The notes under the pieces were generated by a model that made no database searches, was not told the DNA's origin, and saw only the letters and a program-made list of their open reading frames with translations. Made by a program: the position numbers and the translations under genes. Positions 43,764 to 52,325 of a stretch of 64,000 nucleotides of DNA are shown in pieces (the first letter of the stretch is position 1; the number at the start of each line of letters is the position of its first letter). Where the stretch lies: NCBI RefSeq assembly GCF_900110835.1, contig NZ_FOJG01000001.1, forward strand, positions 2,635,499 through 2,699,498, written 5' to 3'. This DNA is from Chitinophaga arvensicola (GTDB lineage: Bacteria > Bacteroidota > Bacteroidia > Chitinophagales > Chitinophagaceae).

Positions 43764-45719
43764 TTACCAGCCTATCCCATAGTCTTCCCCATGATTGCTG
43801 CTGCCACCCCATAAACTGCCATGTCCGCGATCAATATAAATCGCATTTACAGGCCCGCTGGTGCGTTCACCAAAACTGAGGTGATAACCCATTTGCTCCA
43901 GGGCTTTGCGCGTTTTTTCGCTGGTGGTATTATTTAAAAGGATACTTCCGGGTCTTGGCTCCCGGTCTTTGATGGTAGTACCACCGAGAGATAACCATAA
44001 CTGGTTGGTATTGATGTTGGCAGCCTCAGTCGCCTGTTGAACCGTCATGCCGAATTCCACTACATTCAGGAAAAACTGCAGCAGGTTTTGGTCCTGCGTG
44101 TCACCACCCTGCACGCCAAAACATAGATAAGGCTTGCCCTCTTTCAATGCCATGGAAGGGGTCAATGTTACCCGGGGCCGCTTACCCGGCGCAATTACAT
44201 TAAACGGACATAACGCCGAATCCAGTACAAAGCTTTGCGCCCGCTGACTCATACCAATACCCGTTTTCCCGGCAATACAGGCGGGAAGCCAGCCACCGCT
44301 TGGCGTTATAGATACCACCCAGCCGTCTTTATCTGCGGCTTCCACACTGGTGGTACCTCTCCAGAGGCGGTCCATATAAGCACTGTCGGGAATATTGCCG
44401 GCATAGAGATTTTCCCCGGTATAAGCTGTTGGCACACCGGCAGGCAGAGAGCCACTACGCATTGCAGCATCGTGTTTAGGTACAAACCCACCCGGCTTCC
44501 GCCCGCTGGTAGTGTCTGTCAATGCATTTCGCTCTGTAAGGAAATGCAGGTAGGGATTCGTTTTACCCATAAATGGATACGGATCGCCGGGGCCTGCTGC
44601 GGCATCGTTCTGCGCCAGGTTGATCTGTTGGGCCCTTGCCTTCGCATATTCCTTGCTGAGCAAACCTTTGATGGCAGGATCGCGGTTAAACGCAGGATCG
44701 CCATAGTAAAAATCGCGGTCCGCGAAAGTAAGGTTCATGGTCTGGTATAGCGTATGAATATAGGCGGTGGAGTTATATCCCATCGATTTGAGATCGAAAT
44801 TCTCCAGGATGTTTAAGCTTTGCAGTAACATCGGTCCCTGCGTCCATTCCTGCAGTTTGTACACTTCTATGCCTTTGTAATTGACATGAAGCGGCTCTTC
44901 TTCCACCGGTTTCCACTTCGCCAGGTCTTCCATAGTGATCAGTCCGCCCTGTTCCTGGCAGCCACGCACAAACTCTTTGGCGATATCGCCCTTGTAAAAC
45001 CGGTCGTAGGCTGCCATGATGGCCTCTTTGCGTGTTTTGTGTTTACGCAGTGCTTCTTGCTCTGCATCCACCATTTTGGTGAGCGTGGCCAGCAGGTCCC
45101 GTTGCACGAATATTTCCCCTGCCTCGGGTGCTTCTCTTTTTTCTCCGGGATGCGTCAGGAACACCGCTTTGCTGTAAGGCCACTCCTGGATATATTTCTT
45201 GCCGCGCTCAATGCTGTTGGCAGTTTGTGCTTCTATCGGGTAGCCTGCGGCCATTTCAATGGCCGGGCCCAGTACCTGTTTCAGGCTGAGCGTACCATAT
45301 TCCGCCAGCATATAGCACAATCCGCCGGCGGTTCCCGGTGTAACGGCGGCCAATGGCCCATATTCCGGAGGAAAATCATATCCTTTCCCTTTGTAAAACG
45401 CCGGCGTTGCCCCGGTGGGCGCCACGCCAAGCGCATTGATGGCAATCACTTTCCCGGTTTTGGGATTATAAATCAGCGCTTGCGTTTCTCCTCCCCAGCT
45501 CAGCACATCCCACATGGTGCAGGTGGCTGCCAGCATAGCGCAGGCGGCATCTACGGCATTACCGTGCTGCTGAAAAATCATGGCACCGGCAGTGGCAGCC
45601 AGCGGCTTGCCCGTAACGGCCATCCAGTTTTTGCCATGTAACGGCGGCTTCTGCGTTTGCTGTGCCTGCATACTGGTGTAACCACCCAGTAAAAGGGAGA
45701 GGAAGAATAAGCGTTTCAT
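43764..45719 (-). CDS. Gamma-glutamyltranspeptidase family protein
   Basis: A 651-residue exported Ntn-hydrolase precursor with a signal peptide (cleavage near SMQAQ). The large-subunit part starts with a GNAVDAACAMLAAT motif. The autocleavage and nucleophile Thr lies at about 456-457 in RGTTSVEAADKDG; the small subunit holds the SGGW segment and the late GGSSNHGEDYGIGW. The usual residue after the Thr pair is His, and here it is Ser, as in some glutaryl-acylase-like or hydrolase-type members. It probably degrades glutathione or gamma-glutamyl compounds in the periplasm. No partner gene is adjacent. Confidence 0.9.
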   Translation of the reverse strand: MKRLFFLSLLLGGYTSMQAQQTQKPPLHGKNWMAVTGKPLAATAGAMIFQQHGNAVDAACAMLAATCTMWDVLSWGGETQALIYNPKTGKVIAINALGVAPTGATPAFYKGKGYDFPPEYGPLAAVTPGTAGGLCYMLAEYGTLSLKQVLGPAIEMAAGYPIEAQTANSIERGKKYIQEWPYSKAVFLTHPGEKREAPEAGEIFVQRDLLATLTKMVDAEQEALRKHKTRKEAIMAAYDRFYKGDIAKEFVRGCQEQGGLITMEDLAKWKPVEEEPLHVNYKGIEVYKLQEWTQGPMLLQSLNILENFDLKSMGYNSTAYIHTLYQTMNLTFADRDFYYGDPAFNRDPAIKGLLSKEYAKARAQQINLAQNDAAAGPGDPYPFMGKTNPYLHFLTERNALTDTTSGRKPGGFVPKHDAAMRSGSLPAGVPTAYTGENLYAGNIPDSAYMDRLWRGTTSVEAADKDGWVVSITPSGGWLPACIAGKTGIGMSQRAQSFVLDSALCPFNVIAPGKRPRVTLTPSMALKEGKPYLCFGVQGGDTQDQNLLQFFLNVVEFGMTVQQATEAANINTNQLWLSLGGTTIKDREPRPGSILLNNTTSEKTRKALEQMGYHLSFGERTSGPVNAIYIDRGHGSLWGGSSNHGEDYGIGW

Positions 45720-45820
45720 GGGACTAATGTATAAAAAAGGAGTGTAAAGGAAAGGGGTGGGAAGCGTATTTCACCACAACAGCCGGCAGCGTTGTGCAAA
45801 AACGACGGTGAAGCACCTGT

Positions 45821-46324
45821 TTAACGTCCCTGCTGGTCCAGTATTACTTTTACCGTTACCAGCAATTGACCCGTATGACGCATGGTATGCTCTGCGGCAT
45901 GAAATAATAATCCAAGTACGGTAGAAGGTAATTGTTTTCTGCCTACGCCCCGGAAGTCGGTCAGGGTGGCTTCTGAAGTAACAGACAACTGCACCAGCGC
46001 TTTATGTACCTGTGCATTGAAATGATCCAGTAGTTCATGCAGCGATACACCAGGCTGACCTTCTTCCCCCAGGGCCGCCAGTTGCCGGGCACTCAGCATT
46101 TCTCCCCGGGCATAGGTCAGTAAACGGTCCAGTACCCCGCTTACATGCTGGAGGTGAAACCCCGGCGAAGCTACCCCCGCCGGTTTTTCCCAAAGCAATG
46201 CCTCCGGGTAGTCCTGCATCAGATCATTTATTTCCAGGTTCGCCTGCAATAACGCATGCGCCACCGGTTGCAGTAATGCCGGTATGTTATCTACCGGCCC
46301 GCTCATCCAGTATTCTGTGGCCAT
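45821..46324 (-). CDS. DinB-superfamily four-helix protein
   Basis: A 167-residue cytoplasmic protein with the DinB/YfiT four-helix pattern. Candidate metal ligands are His in FHLQHVSGVLDRLL and two His in HAAEHTMRHTGQLL, the usual His triad. Many members act as thiol-dependent transferases or metal-binding stress proteins; the substrate is unknown here. It lies 35 bp downstream of the Dabb-domain gene, which suggests a shared transcript. Confidence 0.85.
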   Translation of the reverse strand: MATEYWMSGPVDNIPALLQPVAHALLQANLEINDLMQDYPEALLWEKPAGVASPGFHLQHVSGVLDRLLTYARGEMLSARQLAALGEEGQPGVSLHELLDHFNAQVHKALVQLSVTSEATLTDFRGVGRKQLPSTVLGLLFHAAEHTMRHTGQLLVTVKVILDQQGR

Positions 46325-46359
46325 AATACTTATTTGTAAACGATCGTAACAGGTAGTAT

Positions 46360-46770
46360 TTATACTTCTACGGCATCATATACTATTACCTTCTCCCATA
46401 AATGGCTGCAGTTCTTGATAAACTCCAGGTGAACGGGGTGCGACTGGTAAGTAGCCTGTCCTGCCAGATCGCTGAAAAAGATCAGTTCCGATACGCCCCA
46501 GCTGTTATCTACCACATCCCGCTTTTCGGTACTCGCTACCACGCCTACACGCAGCTCCCGTACGGTTTCTATTTTCGACAGGGTTTTTACGCCCGCTACC
46601 AGCTTGTCGCGGTCTTCTTTGGAATCCGGATTCTTCAACCAGAAGAATACATGATGTACAATAGGGTATTTCTTTGCCATATTTGTTGAAGGGATTGCTG
46701 CGGCAGCGGCTGTACCGGCGGCCAGCGCTGCTGCGGTTCCTAAAAATTTACGTCTGTTGGAAGTGCTCAT
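46360..46770 (-). CDS. Dabb (stress-responsive A/B barrel) domain protein with Tat-like signal
   Basis: A 136-residue protein. The N-terminus NRRKFLGTAAALAAGTAAAAA is a twin-arginine-type export signal; the mature part is a single Dabb domain (IVHHVFFWLKNPDS at the start, SHPVHLEFIKNCSHLWEKVIVYD at the end). Small dimeric barrels of this sort bind small aromatic or polyketide-like molecules in some cases; here the role is unknown. Export is unusual for the fold but common in Bacteroidota. Confidence 0.82.
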   Translation of the reverse strand: MSTSNRRKFLGTAAALAAGTAAAAAIPSTNMAKKYPIVHHVFFWLKNPDSKEDRDKLVAGVKTLSKIETVRELRVGVVASTEKRDVVDNSWGVSELIFFSDLAGQATYQSHPVHLEFIKNCSHLWEKVIVYDAVEV

Positions 46771-47034
46771 ATTAGCCTGTTAAGGCGATGAAAATAATAA
46801 AGATTAGTGATTTATTATAATCGGCCCTTGTCAACCTGACACTTATTAATGCCCGCCACCCGCTCCGCTTTTCCCGGGAGCTGGGCCATGGCCATGCGAA
46901 CCCCGTTTTTTATGTATTGCCGTCTTTATCTTTGCAGGGATGCCTGGTTTCACACCGTATTCCGGCACATTCGTCCCATTTTATCCCTGCTGCATGGCAA
47001 CAAATGTTATTATTGCCTTAAATACGTCGTCCTT

Positions 47035-48546
47035 ATGAATCAATTTAAGAAAATTGAATTCGGCATCGTCACCGCCATTTTTGTGTTGCTGCTGTTTTCG
47101 CTCCTATATCCCAGTATTGTGTACAATGTATTTGAACTGCAGGATATTTATGGGGCGAAGTTTGCCAGGTATCACCAGGTATTCGATTATTACCTGCATT
47201 ACCTGCTGCCTTCTATCGGCCGTGTGATGCTGGTATACGTGAGTTTCCTGCTGGTCAATTTTCTGATCGTACCGGAATTCCTGGAAAAAGGCAACTGGGT
47301 GAAAGGCGTATTGTTGCTGTTCCCTATCGGGGTGGGCTATTTTATCCTGATGATGGTGGCCGCTTCCTATTATAATGGTTACCTCTTTGGCGTATACGAT
47401 ACGGTGCGGGGTGCTCATACGCATTTCGTAAAGACCGCCTTCATCACCACTATTTTCTCCGCAGTATTGTATGTGGGTTACTATTATTTCCGCAAGGCAT
47501 TGGTCACATTACTTTATCCGAGGATTAATATTGATCCTGAATTCCGTCGCATGTTAACGGAAATCGCCTGGGCCAGTGGTATTGTAGTGGTATTGTTTTG
47601 CCTTTCCTTTAGCGATTCCCGCGACCTGGCCCTGATGATCTTTTTCTTTGGCCCTTCCCAGCTGGCCGTGTTCTTTGTATTGCGTTATAAGGTGTTCCCC
47701 ACTTTTGTGGACGGACATAAGAATAAAAGCCTGCTGATCAGGGATATTACTTTTATCATTTTAGCCAGCAATGTACTGATGGCGCTGATAGCCCGCGCAC
47801 TGGTACACCGGCAGGGTGGATGGTTTGCTGCCCTTGCCTTTTGCGGTATCGGTGTGTCTGTACTCGTGGTATTACCCGTGTGCTGGTTACTGTTCCGGTC
47901 ACAACAGAAGCAGGTAAATACGGTGGTAACCCTGAAAAAGGCATTGGGTCATTCTACTGCCAACCTCGACTTCCTGCGTTCCCAGATCAACCCGCATTTT
48001 TTATTCAATGCACTCAACACCCTCTATGGAACTGCTTTGCAGGAAGAGGCCGCCCGTACCAGTGAAGGGATCCAGAAACTGGGCGATATGATGCGGTTTA
48101 TGCTGCATGACAATCATCTTGAAAAGATTCCGCTGGATAAAGAAGTGGCTTATCTCCAGAATTATATTGCGTTGCAACGTTTAAGGGTATTGTCTTCTCC
48201 GGATATCCTGATAGAAGTAAATATTGATGAAAGTCAGTGCCAGCATGAAATTGCACCTATGCTGCTCATCCCTTTTGTAGAGAATGCTTTTAAACACGGA
48301 ATCAGCTTACGGCACCGCTCCCGTATTGTAATTTCCCTGAGCTGTACGGCCGATCAGATCTTCTTTGACGTGTACAACAGCGTGCATCCCCGGCCGGAGA
48401 ATGATCCGGAAAGAGAAGGCATGGGTATCGGGTTGAATAATGTGAAAGAAAGATTAACTTTATCCTACCCGCACCGGCATGAATTGAGTATACGACAAAC
48501 AGCGACCGAATTTTTTATCCATCTGACTATCGACGTTAATAAATAA
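47035..48546 (+). CDS. LytS-type membrane sensor histidine kinase
   Basis: A 503-residue kinase with about eight membrane helices (residues 9 to 295) and a cytoplasmic His_kinase/HATPase part. The phospho-acceptor His lies in SQINPHFLFNALNTLYG; the N box is LIPFVENAFKHG and the G box GMGIGLNNVKERL. It pairs with the LytTR regulator two genes downstream. Start ATG 47035 (MNQFKKIEFG) places the first helix immediately; 46849 would add 62 residues of Arg/Cys-rich, non-membrane sequence. Confidence 0.93.
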   Translation: MNQFKKIEFGIVTAIFVLLLFSLLYPSIVYNVFELQDIYGAKFARYHQVFDYYLHYLLPSIGRVMLVYVSFLLVNFLIVPEFLEKGNWVKGVLLLFPIGVGYFILMMVAASYYNGYLFGVYDTVRGAHTHFVKTAFITTIFSAVLYVGYYYFRKALVTLLYPRINIDPEFRRMLTEIAWASGIVVVLFCLSFSDSRDLALMIFFFGPSQLAVFFVLRYKVFPTFVDGHKNKSLLIRDITFIILASNVLMALIARALVHRQGGWFAALAFCGIGVSVLVVLPVCWLLFRSQQKQVNTVVTLKKALGHSTANLDFLRSQINPHFLFNALNTLYGTALQEEAARTSEGIQKLGDMMRFMLHDNHLEKIPLDKEVAYLQNYIALQRLRVLSSPDILIEVNIDESQCQHEIAPMLLIPFVENAFKHGISLRHRSRIVISLSCTADQIFFDVYNSVHPRPENDPEREGMGIGLNNVKERLTLSYPHRHELSIRQTATEFFIHLTIDVNK

Positions 48547-48550
48547 GTAA

Positions 48551-49735
48551 ATGAAAAAAGAAGCCGAAGTGATACCTGTGCCCGATGGAATGACAAGATT
48601 TTTATGGTGGCTGGCCGCCGCCGACGCAGATATCCTGAAAGAATGCAGAACAGAAAAAGAACGGTACCGGATCATCGGGATCTCTGTACTCGTTACCTGG
48701 ATGTTTGCAACACTGGCCTGGGGATATTTCTTTTCTACCATCGTGAACGATGACATGGTGGTACTCGGACTGGCACTGTTTTTCGGGTTCGCCATCCTGT
48801 CGATCGACCGTACCCTCATTGCTGCTATGTCACGCACTAATGGCAACATGAAAGTAATGCCGGTTATTTTTCGTTTAATCCTCGCCATTACTATCGGCTT
48901 GTTTATTTCCCAGCCGGTGGTGTTAATGTTGTTTAAGAAAGATATTGATGCCCAGCTGGAACTCAGCAAGCAAACCAAGCTCGATGCTTACCGGGAACAA
49001 CTGGTAAAGCTCAATGCCGGTCAGATGGCCACGTTACAGCAATCCATGGATCAGGGCAAACAACAGCTGGCACAAAAAGCCGCCGAACTGAAAGTATATA
49101 AAGACGGCTACATCAAAGAAACTGACGGCACTGGTGGCTCCGGCAGAATAGGGGAATCGGATATCGCCCGTGTGAAAAAGTCGGCCTATCTCAAATCCGA
49201 AGAAGAATACCAGGCCATGCAAAGAGCCTGGGAGCCACAACAGCAACAGCTGCAGGCACAGATGGCAAAAATGCACAGTGTGGACAGTCTCAAGGAAACG
49301 GTTTATCTCAGCACCCTTACCAACGGTTTCCTGGCGCAGATAGAAGCCCTGCATGAACTCACAGAAACACATCCTCCTGTAAAGCAACGCTACCGGCTGA
49401 TTGTATTTATCATTACCCTCATAGAAGTAATGCCTTTGCTCAGTAAAATCCTGATGCCTAAAGGCGAATACGATGAAAAACTGGCTGCCGCCGCCGCTCA
49501 GGGCGTGGCCGCTGCCCGCCTGGAAACAGATGCCGGTAAAGAATTGCTGGAACATTACCAGGCCGCCGCACTGGCCGCCGATAAAGAAACGGTCGACCAC
49601 CTGTTTGAATCTACCCGCGATCTGCGCCGGGAACAGGCCGATGATCTTGTAAAAGACTGGCGTAGCCGGGAAAATGCCCAGTACCAGCAACTCTGGCAGA
49701 TGGCCAGGAAATTGCTGCTTGGGAAAATCATGTAA
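48551..49735 (+). CDS. DUF4407 membrane protein
   Basis: A 394-residue protein with three closely spaced N-terminal membrane helices (about 45-65, 75-98 and 104-130, containing AILSIDRTLIAA) and a long charged, Gln-rich coiled-coil segment (about 140-265). A fourth helix (YRLIVFIITLIEVMPLLSKIL) and an Ala/Glu-rich helical tail follow. This is the DUF4407 layout; the function is unknown. It starts 4 bp after the kinase stop and is followed 31 bp later by the response regulator, so it is probably an accessory part of this signalling system. Confidence 0.88.
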   Translation: MKKEAEVIPVPDGMTRFLWWLAAADADILKECRTEKERYRIIGISVLVTWMFATLAWGYFFSTIVNDDMVVLGLALFFGFAILSIDRTLIAAMSRTNGNMKVMPVIFRLILAITIGLFISQPVVLMLFKKDIDAQLELSKQTKLDAYREQLVKLNAGQMATLQQSMDQGKQQLAQKAAELKVYKDGYIKETDGTGGSGRIGESDIARVKKSAYLKSEEEYQAMQRAWEPQQQQLQAQMAKMHSVDSLKETVYLSTLTNGFLAQIEALHELTETHPPVKQRYRLIVFIITLIEVMPLLSKILMPKGEYDEKLAAAAAQGVAAARLETDAGKELLEHYQAAALAADKETVDHLFESTRDLRREQADDLVKDWRSRENAQYQQLWQMARKLLLGKIM

Positions 49736-49766
49736 TCCTCCTCTTACTTACAAGTAAAATAACCAT

Positions 49767-50471
49767 ATGAAGCTGACTGCTATAGCTATAGACGATGAAC
49801 CAGTGGCGTTGGCGGTTATAAAAAATCACGCAGCCATGGTTCCCTTCCTGGAAATGAAGGGCTTTTTCACCAACGCATTTGATGCGATCGACTTTTTGAG
49901 CAAAGAAAAAGTAGACCTGCTGTTTCTCGATATCAAAATGCCCGATATCTCCGGACTGGATTTTTTATCAAGTCTGCCACAGCCGCCCATGACCGTATTC
50001 ACAACCGCCTATTCCGAACATGCGGTGAAAAGCTTTGAACTGGATGCCATCGACTACCTGCTGAAACCTTTTTCCCTGATACGCTTCATGAAGGCCTGCA
50101 ACAAAGCCAACAGCCTCCTGCAGCTGAAACAGCAGAACGGTTCGCCGGTCAGCAAGGAGCAGCCGGACTATATTTTTGTAAAAAGCGGGTATGAACAGTT
50201 CCGCATCGTACTGGAAGATATTCTCTACCTCGAAAGCGCAGGTAACTATGTTAATTTTATCCTGACCGATCGTAAACTCATTTCGCGCCTTTCTATGCAG
50301 GAAGCGGTAGATCTGCTTCCCATGGGGGCTTTCACGAGGGTACACCGCTCTTATATCGTGGCCAATAATAAAATAGAGCGGGCCGACCGGAATTCCCTGT
50401 ACATCAAAAATATTCCCATTCCTATCGGAGCTGCCTATGCGCCCGCCATTGAAAGGATCTTTAATTTTTAA
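49767..50471 (+). CDS. LytTR-family response regulator
   Basis: A 234-residue regulator. Receiver domain 1-120 with phospho-acceptor Asp55 (LLFLDIKMPD) and Lys near 104 (YLLKPF). A LytTR DNA-binding domain lies at about 140-234 (DYIFVKSGYEQFRI, LYLESAGNYVNF, FTRVHRSYIVANNKIE). Third gene of the kinase-DUF4407-regulator operon. Targets are unknown; none of the nearby genes shows an obvious repeated LytTR site. Confidence 0.95.
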   Translation: MKLTAIAIDDEPVALAVIKNHAAMVPFLEMKGFFTNAFDAIDFLSKEKVDLLFLDIKMPDISGLDFLSSLPQPPMTVFTTAYSEHAVKSFELDAIDYLLKPFSLIRFMKACNKANSLLQLKQQNGSPVSKEQPDYIFVKSGYEQFRIVLEDILYLESAGNYVNFILTDRKLISRLSMQEAVDLLPMGAFTRVHRSYIVANNKIERADRNSLYIKNIPIPIGAAYAPAIERIFNF

Positions 50472-50514
50472 GAATGCTTTTTGAAAGCAATACTTCCTCC
50501 CCCGGAATAAATAA

Positions 50515-50546
50515 TTTGTCAAAATAAACCAATTGGTCTAATTTAG
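50515..50546 (+). promoter_or_regulatory. tetR promoter with operator inside the spacer
   Basis: A -33-like TTTG (50515-50518) and a -7-like TAATTTAG (50539-50546) are 20 bp apart, the normal Bacteroidota spacing. The palindrome ACCAATTGGT (50528-50537) within AATAAACCAATTGGTCTAA (50523-50541) fills the spacer. Binding there would block RNA polymerase, so the TetR protein probably represses itself. Confidence 0.65.
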
Positions 50547-50553
50547 TATACCC

Positions 50554-51144
50554 ATGGGCAAAGCAGAAAAAACGCGTCAATTCATCATCGAGCAGGCAGC
50601 TCCTCTTTTTAATAAACAAGGAGTGGCCGGCACGGCTATCAGCGATATAATAAAGGCTACAAATCTGGCCAAGGGAGGGATCTACGGTAACTTTTCCTCC
50701 AAAGAGGAAATTGTGATGGAAGTGTTTGACTATATCGCAGAAGAAGAAAAGCTGAACCTGCGAAAGGTAACTGCCACGGCCAGTACCTCGGTCGGAAAAT
50801 TTGAAGCACTGTTTAAATATTACAGCCGTTTTCCCCGGGATCAGCGGGTAGCGGGTGGTTGCCCCATGCTGAATTTCGGCGTGGAAGCAGATGATACCAA
50901 TCCGGGCCTGAAGAAAAAGGTAAGCGAGCTGGTATTGTACTACGAATCCCGCATCGCTAAAATGGTGCAATACGGAAAAGATAACGGCGAGTTTGAACAG
51001 GACTGGGACGAAAGAAAGTTTGCTATAAAGATGTTTACCATGCTGGAAGGCGCTATCCTGGTCAGCAGTGTACTCGGACATAATAAACAGATGCTTGTAG
51101 TGCTGGAGGCGTTGAGGGAGGAGATAAAGCAGCATTCGCTGTAA
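50554..51144 (+). CDS. TetR-family transcription repressor
   Basis: A 196-residue repressor. The helix-turn-helix is at about 10-55 (QFIIEQAAPLFNKQGVAGTA, ISDIIKATNLAKGGIYGNFSSKEEI), followed by an all-helical ligand-binding region with a Cys in GGCPMLNFGVEADD, reminiscent of AcuR/RutR-like members of the C-terminal family. The same operator-like sequence stands before this gene and before the alpha/beta hydrolase gene downstream, so both are probably derepressed together by an unknown ligand. Confidence 0.92.
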   Translation: MGKAEKTRQFIIEQAAPLFNKQGVAGTAISDIIKATNLAKGGIYGNFSSKEEIVMEVFDYIAEEEKLNLRKVTATASTSVGKFEALFKYYSRFPRDQRVAGGCPMLNFGVEADDTNPGLKKKVSELVLYYESRIAKMVQYGKDNGEFEQDWDERKFAIKMFTMLEGAILVSSVLGHNKQMLVVLEALREEIKQHSL

Positions 51145-51249
51145 AGAACGGTGCAGCTGACGGAGATGGCTGTTGAAAGACTGGCAAAGTTTTTTTGTCA
51201 ACCCATTTTTTGAAACCAATCACATGATGTGATTTTTTTTATGACTAAT

Positions 51250-51268
51250 AATAAACCAATCGGTCTAA
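51250..51268 (+). promoter_or_regulatory. Second TetR operator, before the alpha/beta hydrolase gene
   Basis: AATAAACCAATCGGTCTAA is identical to the 19-bp tetR site at 50523-50541 except for one base in the core (C for T). It overlaps the region where a promoter for the hydrolase must lie and ends 1 bp before an ATG at 51270. Confidence 0.7.
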
Positions 51269-51290
51269 AATGCAACACCAGGTTTTACCC

Positions 51291-52145
51291 ATGTCATTAC
51301 GTATGGCCGGCATGATGTTGTCCGCCATGAGTCGTCCGTTTCCGGGCCTTACCGCAAAATTGTTTTACCGGCTGTACTGTACGCCACCCGCATTGAAGCT
51401 TCGTGCTGCACATGAGCAGCTACGGCAACAGGCAAGCATGTCCTCCCTGCAGGTAAGCAGTTATCCTTTTGATTACACACCGCTGAAAGTAACCACCTAC
51501 CGCTGGGGCACTACAGGCCCAAAAATATTATTGCTGCATGGATGGGGTGGAAGCCCGCTTCACTTCAAACAACTCATTGCCTCGCTGGTAGCACAGGGGT
51601 ACCAGGTGATTTCCTATGATGCACCGGCTCACGGCCTTTCCGGTGGAAAACGCACCAACCTGGTACAATGGATCCATGTACTGGAACAGGTCATACAACG
51701 GGAAGGGGAGCTGCATGCTATTGTAGGACATTCCTTCGGCGGACTCAGTGCCGCGCTTACCCTTGCCCGCAGGAATGTGCGTGTACCCCGCCTGCTGATG
51801 CTGGGTACGGCATTGAGCGCTCCCGTATTCTTCGACGAGACATTACGCCTCTTCCGCATACATCCGGTAGTTATGCCGGAATTAATGCTGCTGATCAGGC
51901 AACGTCTCCGGGAAGACCTCGCAGAAATGGATATGCATCGTTACATCGATCACATCAAGGCAGATAAGATCTGGATGGCATACGATACGACTGATACCCT
52001 TGCAAAGGCAACGGAAATAGATGATTATTTACAGTCATATCCCGCCATTCAATCCCTCCGCATCACCGGCGATGGCCACTTCCGCATAATGCGTCACGAA
52101 GCCGTGCTGGAAGGCATCCTGGAGGTACTGGCTGCCAAAATTTGA
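51291..52145 (+). CDS. Alpha/beta hydrolase
   Basis: A 284-residue hydrolase. The oxyanion-hole motif LLLHGWGGSP, nucleophile elbow GHSFGG with Ser at about 148 and a late GDGHFRIMRHE with the catalytic His are all seen. The substrate (ester, amide or similar) is unknown. Start: ATG 51270 lies 5 bp after the operator core, so a transcript from a promoter overlapping the operator would begin at or after it. ATG 51291 (MSLRMAGMM) is therefore preferred. It is controlled by the TetR protein upstream (inference from the shared operator). Confidence 0.88.
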   Translation: MSLRMAGMMLSAMSRPFPGLTAKLFYRLYCTPPALKLRAAHEQLRQQASMSSLQVSSYPFDYTPLKVTTYRWGTTGPKILLLHGWGGSPLHFKQLIASLVAQGYQVISYDAPAHGLSGGKRTNLVQWIHVLEQVIQREGELHAIVGHSFGGLSAALTLARRNVRVPRLLMLGTALSAPVFFDETLRLFRIHPVVMPELMLLIRQRLREDLAEMDMHRYIDHIKADKIWMAYDTTDTLAKATEIDDYLQSYPAIQSLRITGDGHFRIMRHEAVLEGILEVLAAKI

Positions 52146-52325
52146 AACGTGCAATAAGTGTCATTATTGATAGGTTTTCCTGCAGCGAAAAATGGGAAGA
52201 GTGCCATGCTATTCAGTGCAGGAATCAGTAACATTCCCCTTCTCCCTAAAATATTTCTCTCCTAAACTTGCTTTCCCACATGTAAATGAATATTTTAGAA
52301 GAATGAATTCTAAAAACCCACGTAT

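Noticed and set aside
44886..45641. 251-codon open frame opposite to gamma-glutamyltranspeptidase
   Set aside because: Antisense shadow; Cys/His/Phe-rich composition typical of reverse-complemented coding sequence.
50461..51219. 252-codon open frame opposite to the tetR gene
   Set aside because: It covers the tetR promoter and operator and runs antisense to a clear TetR protein.
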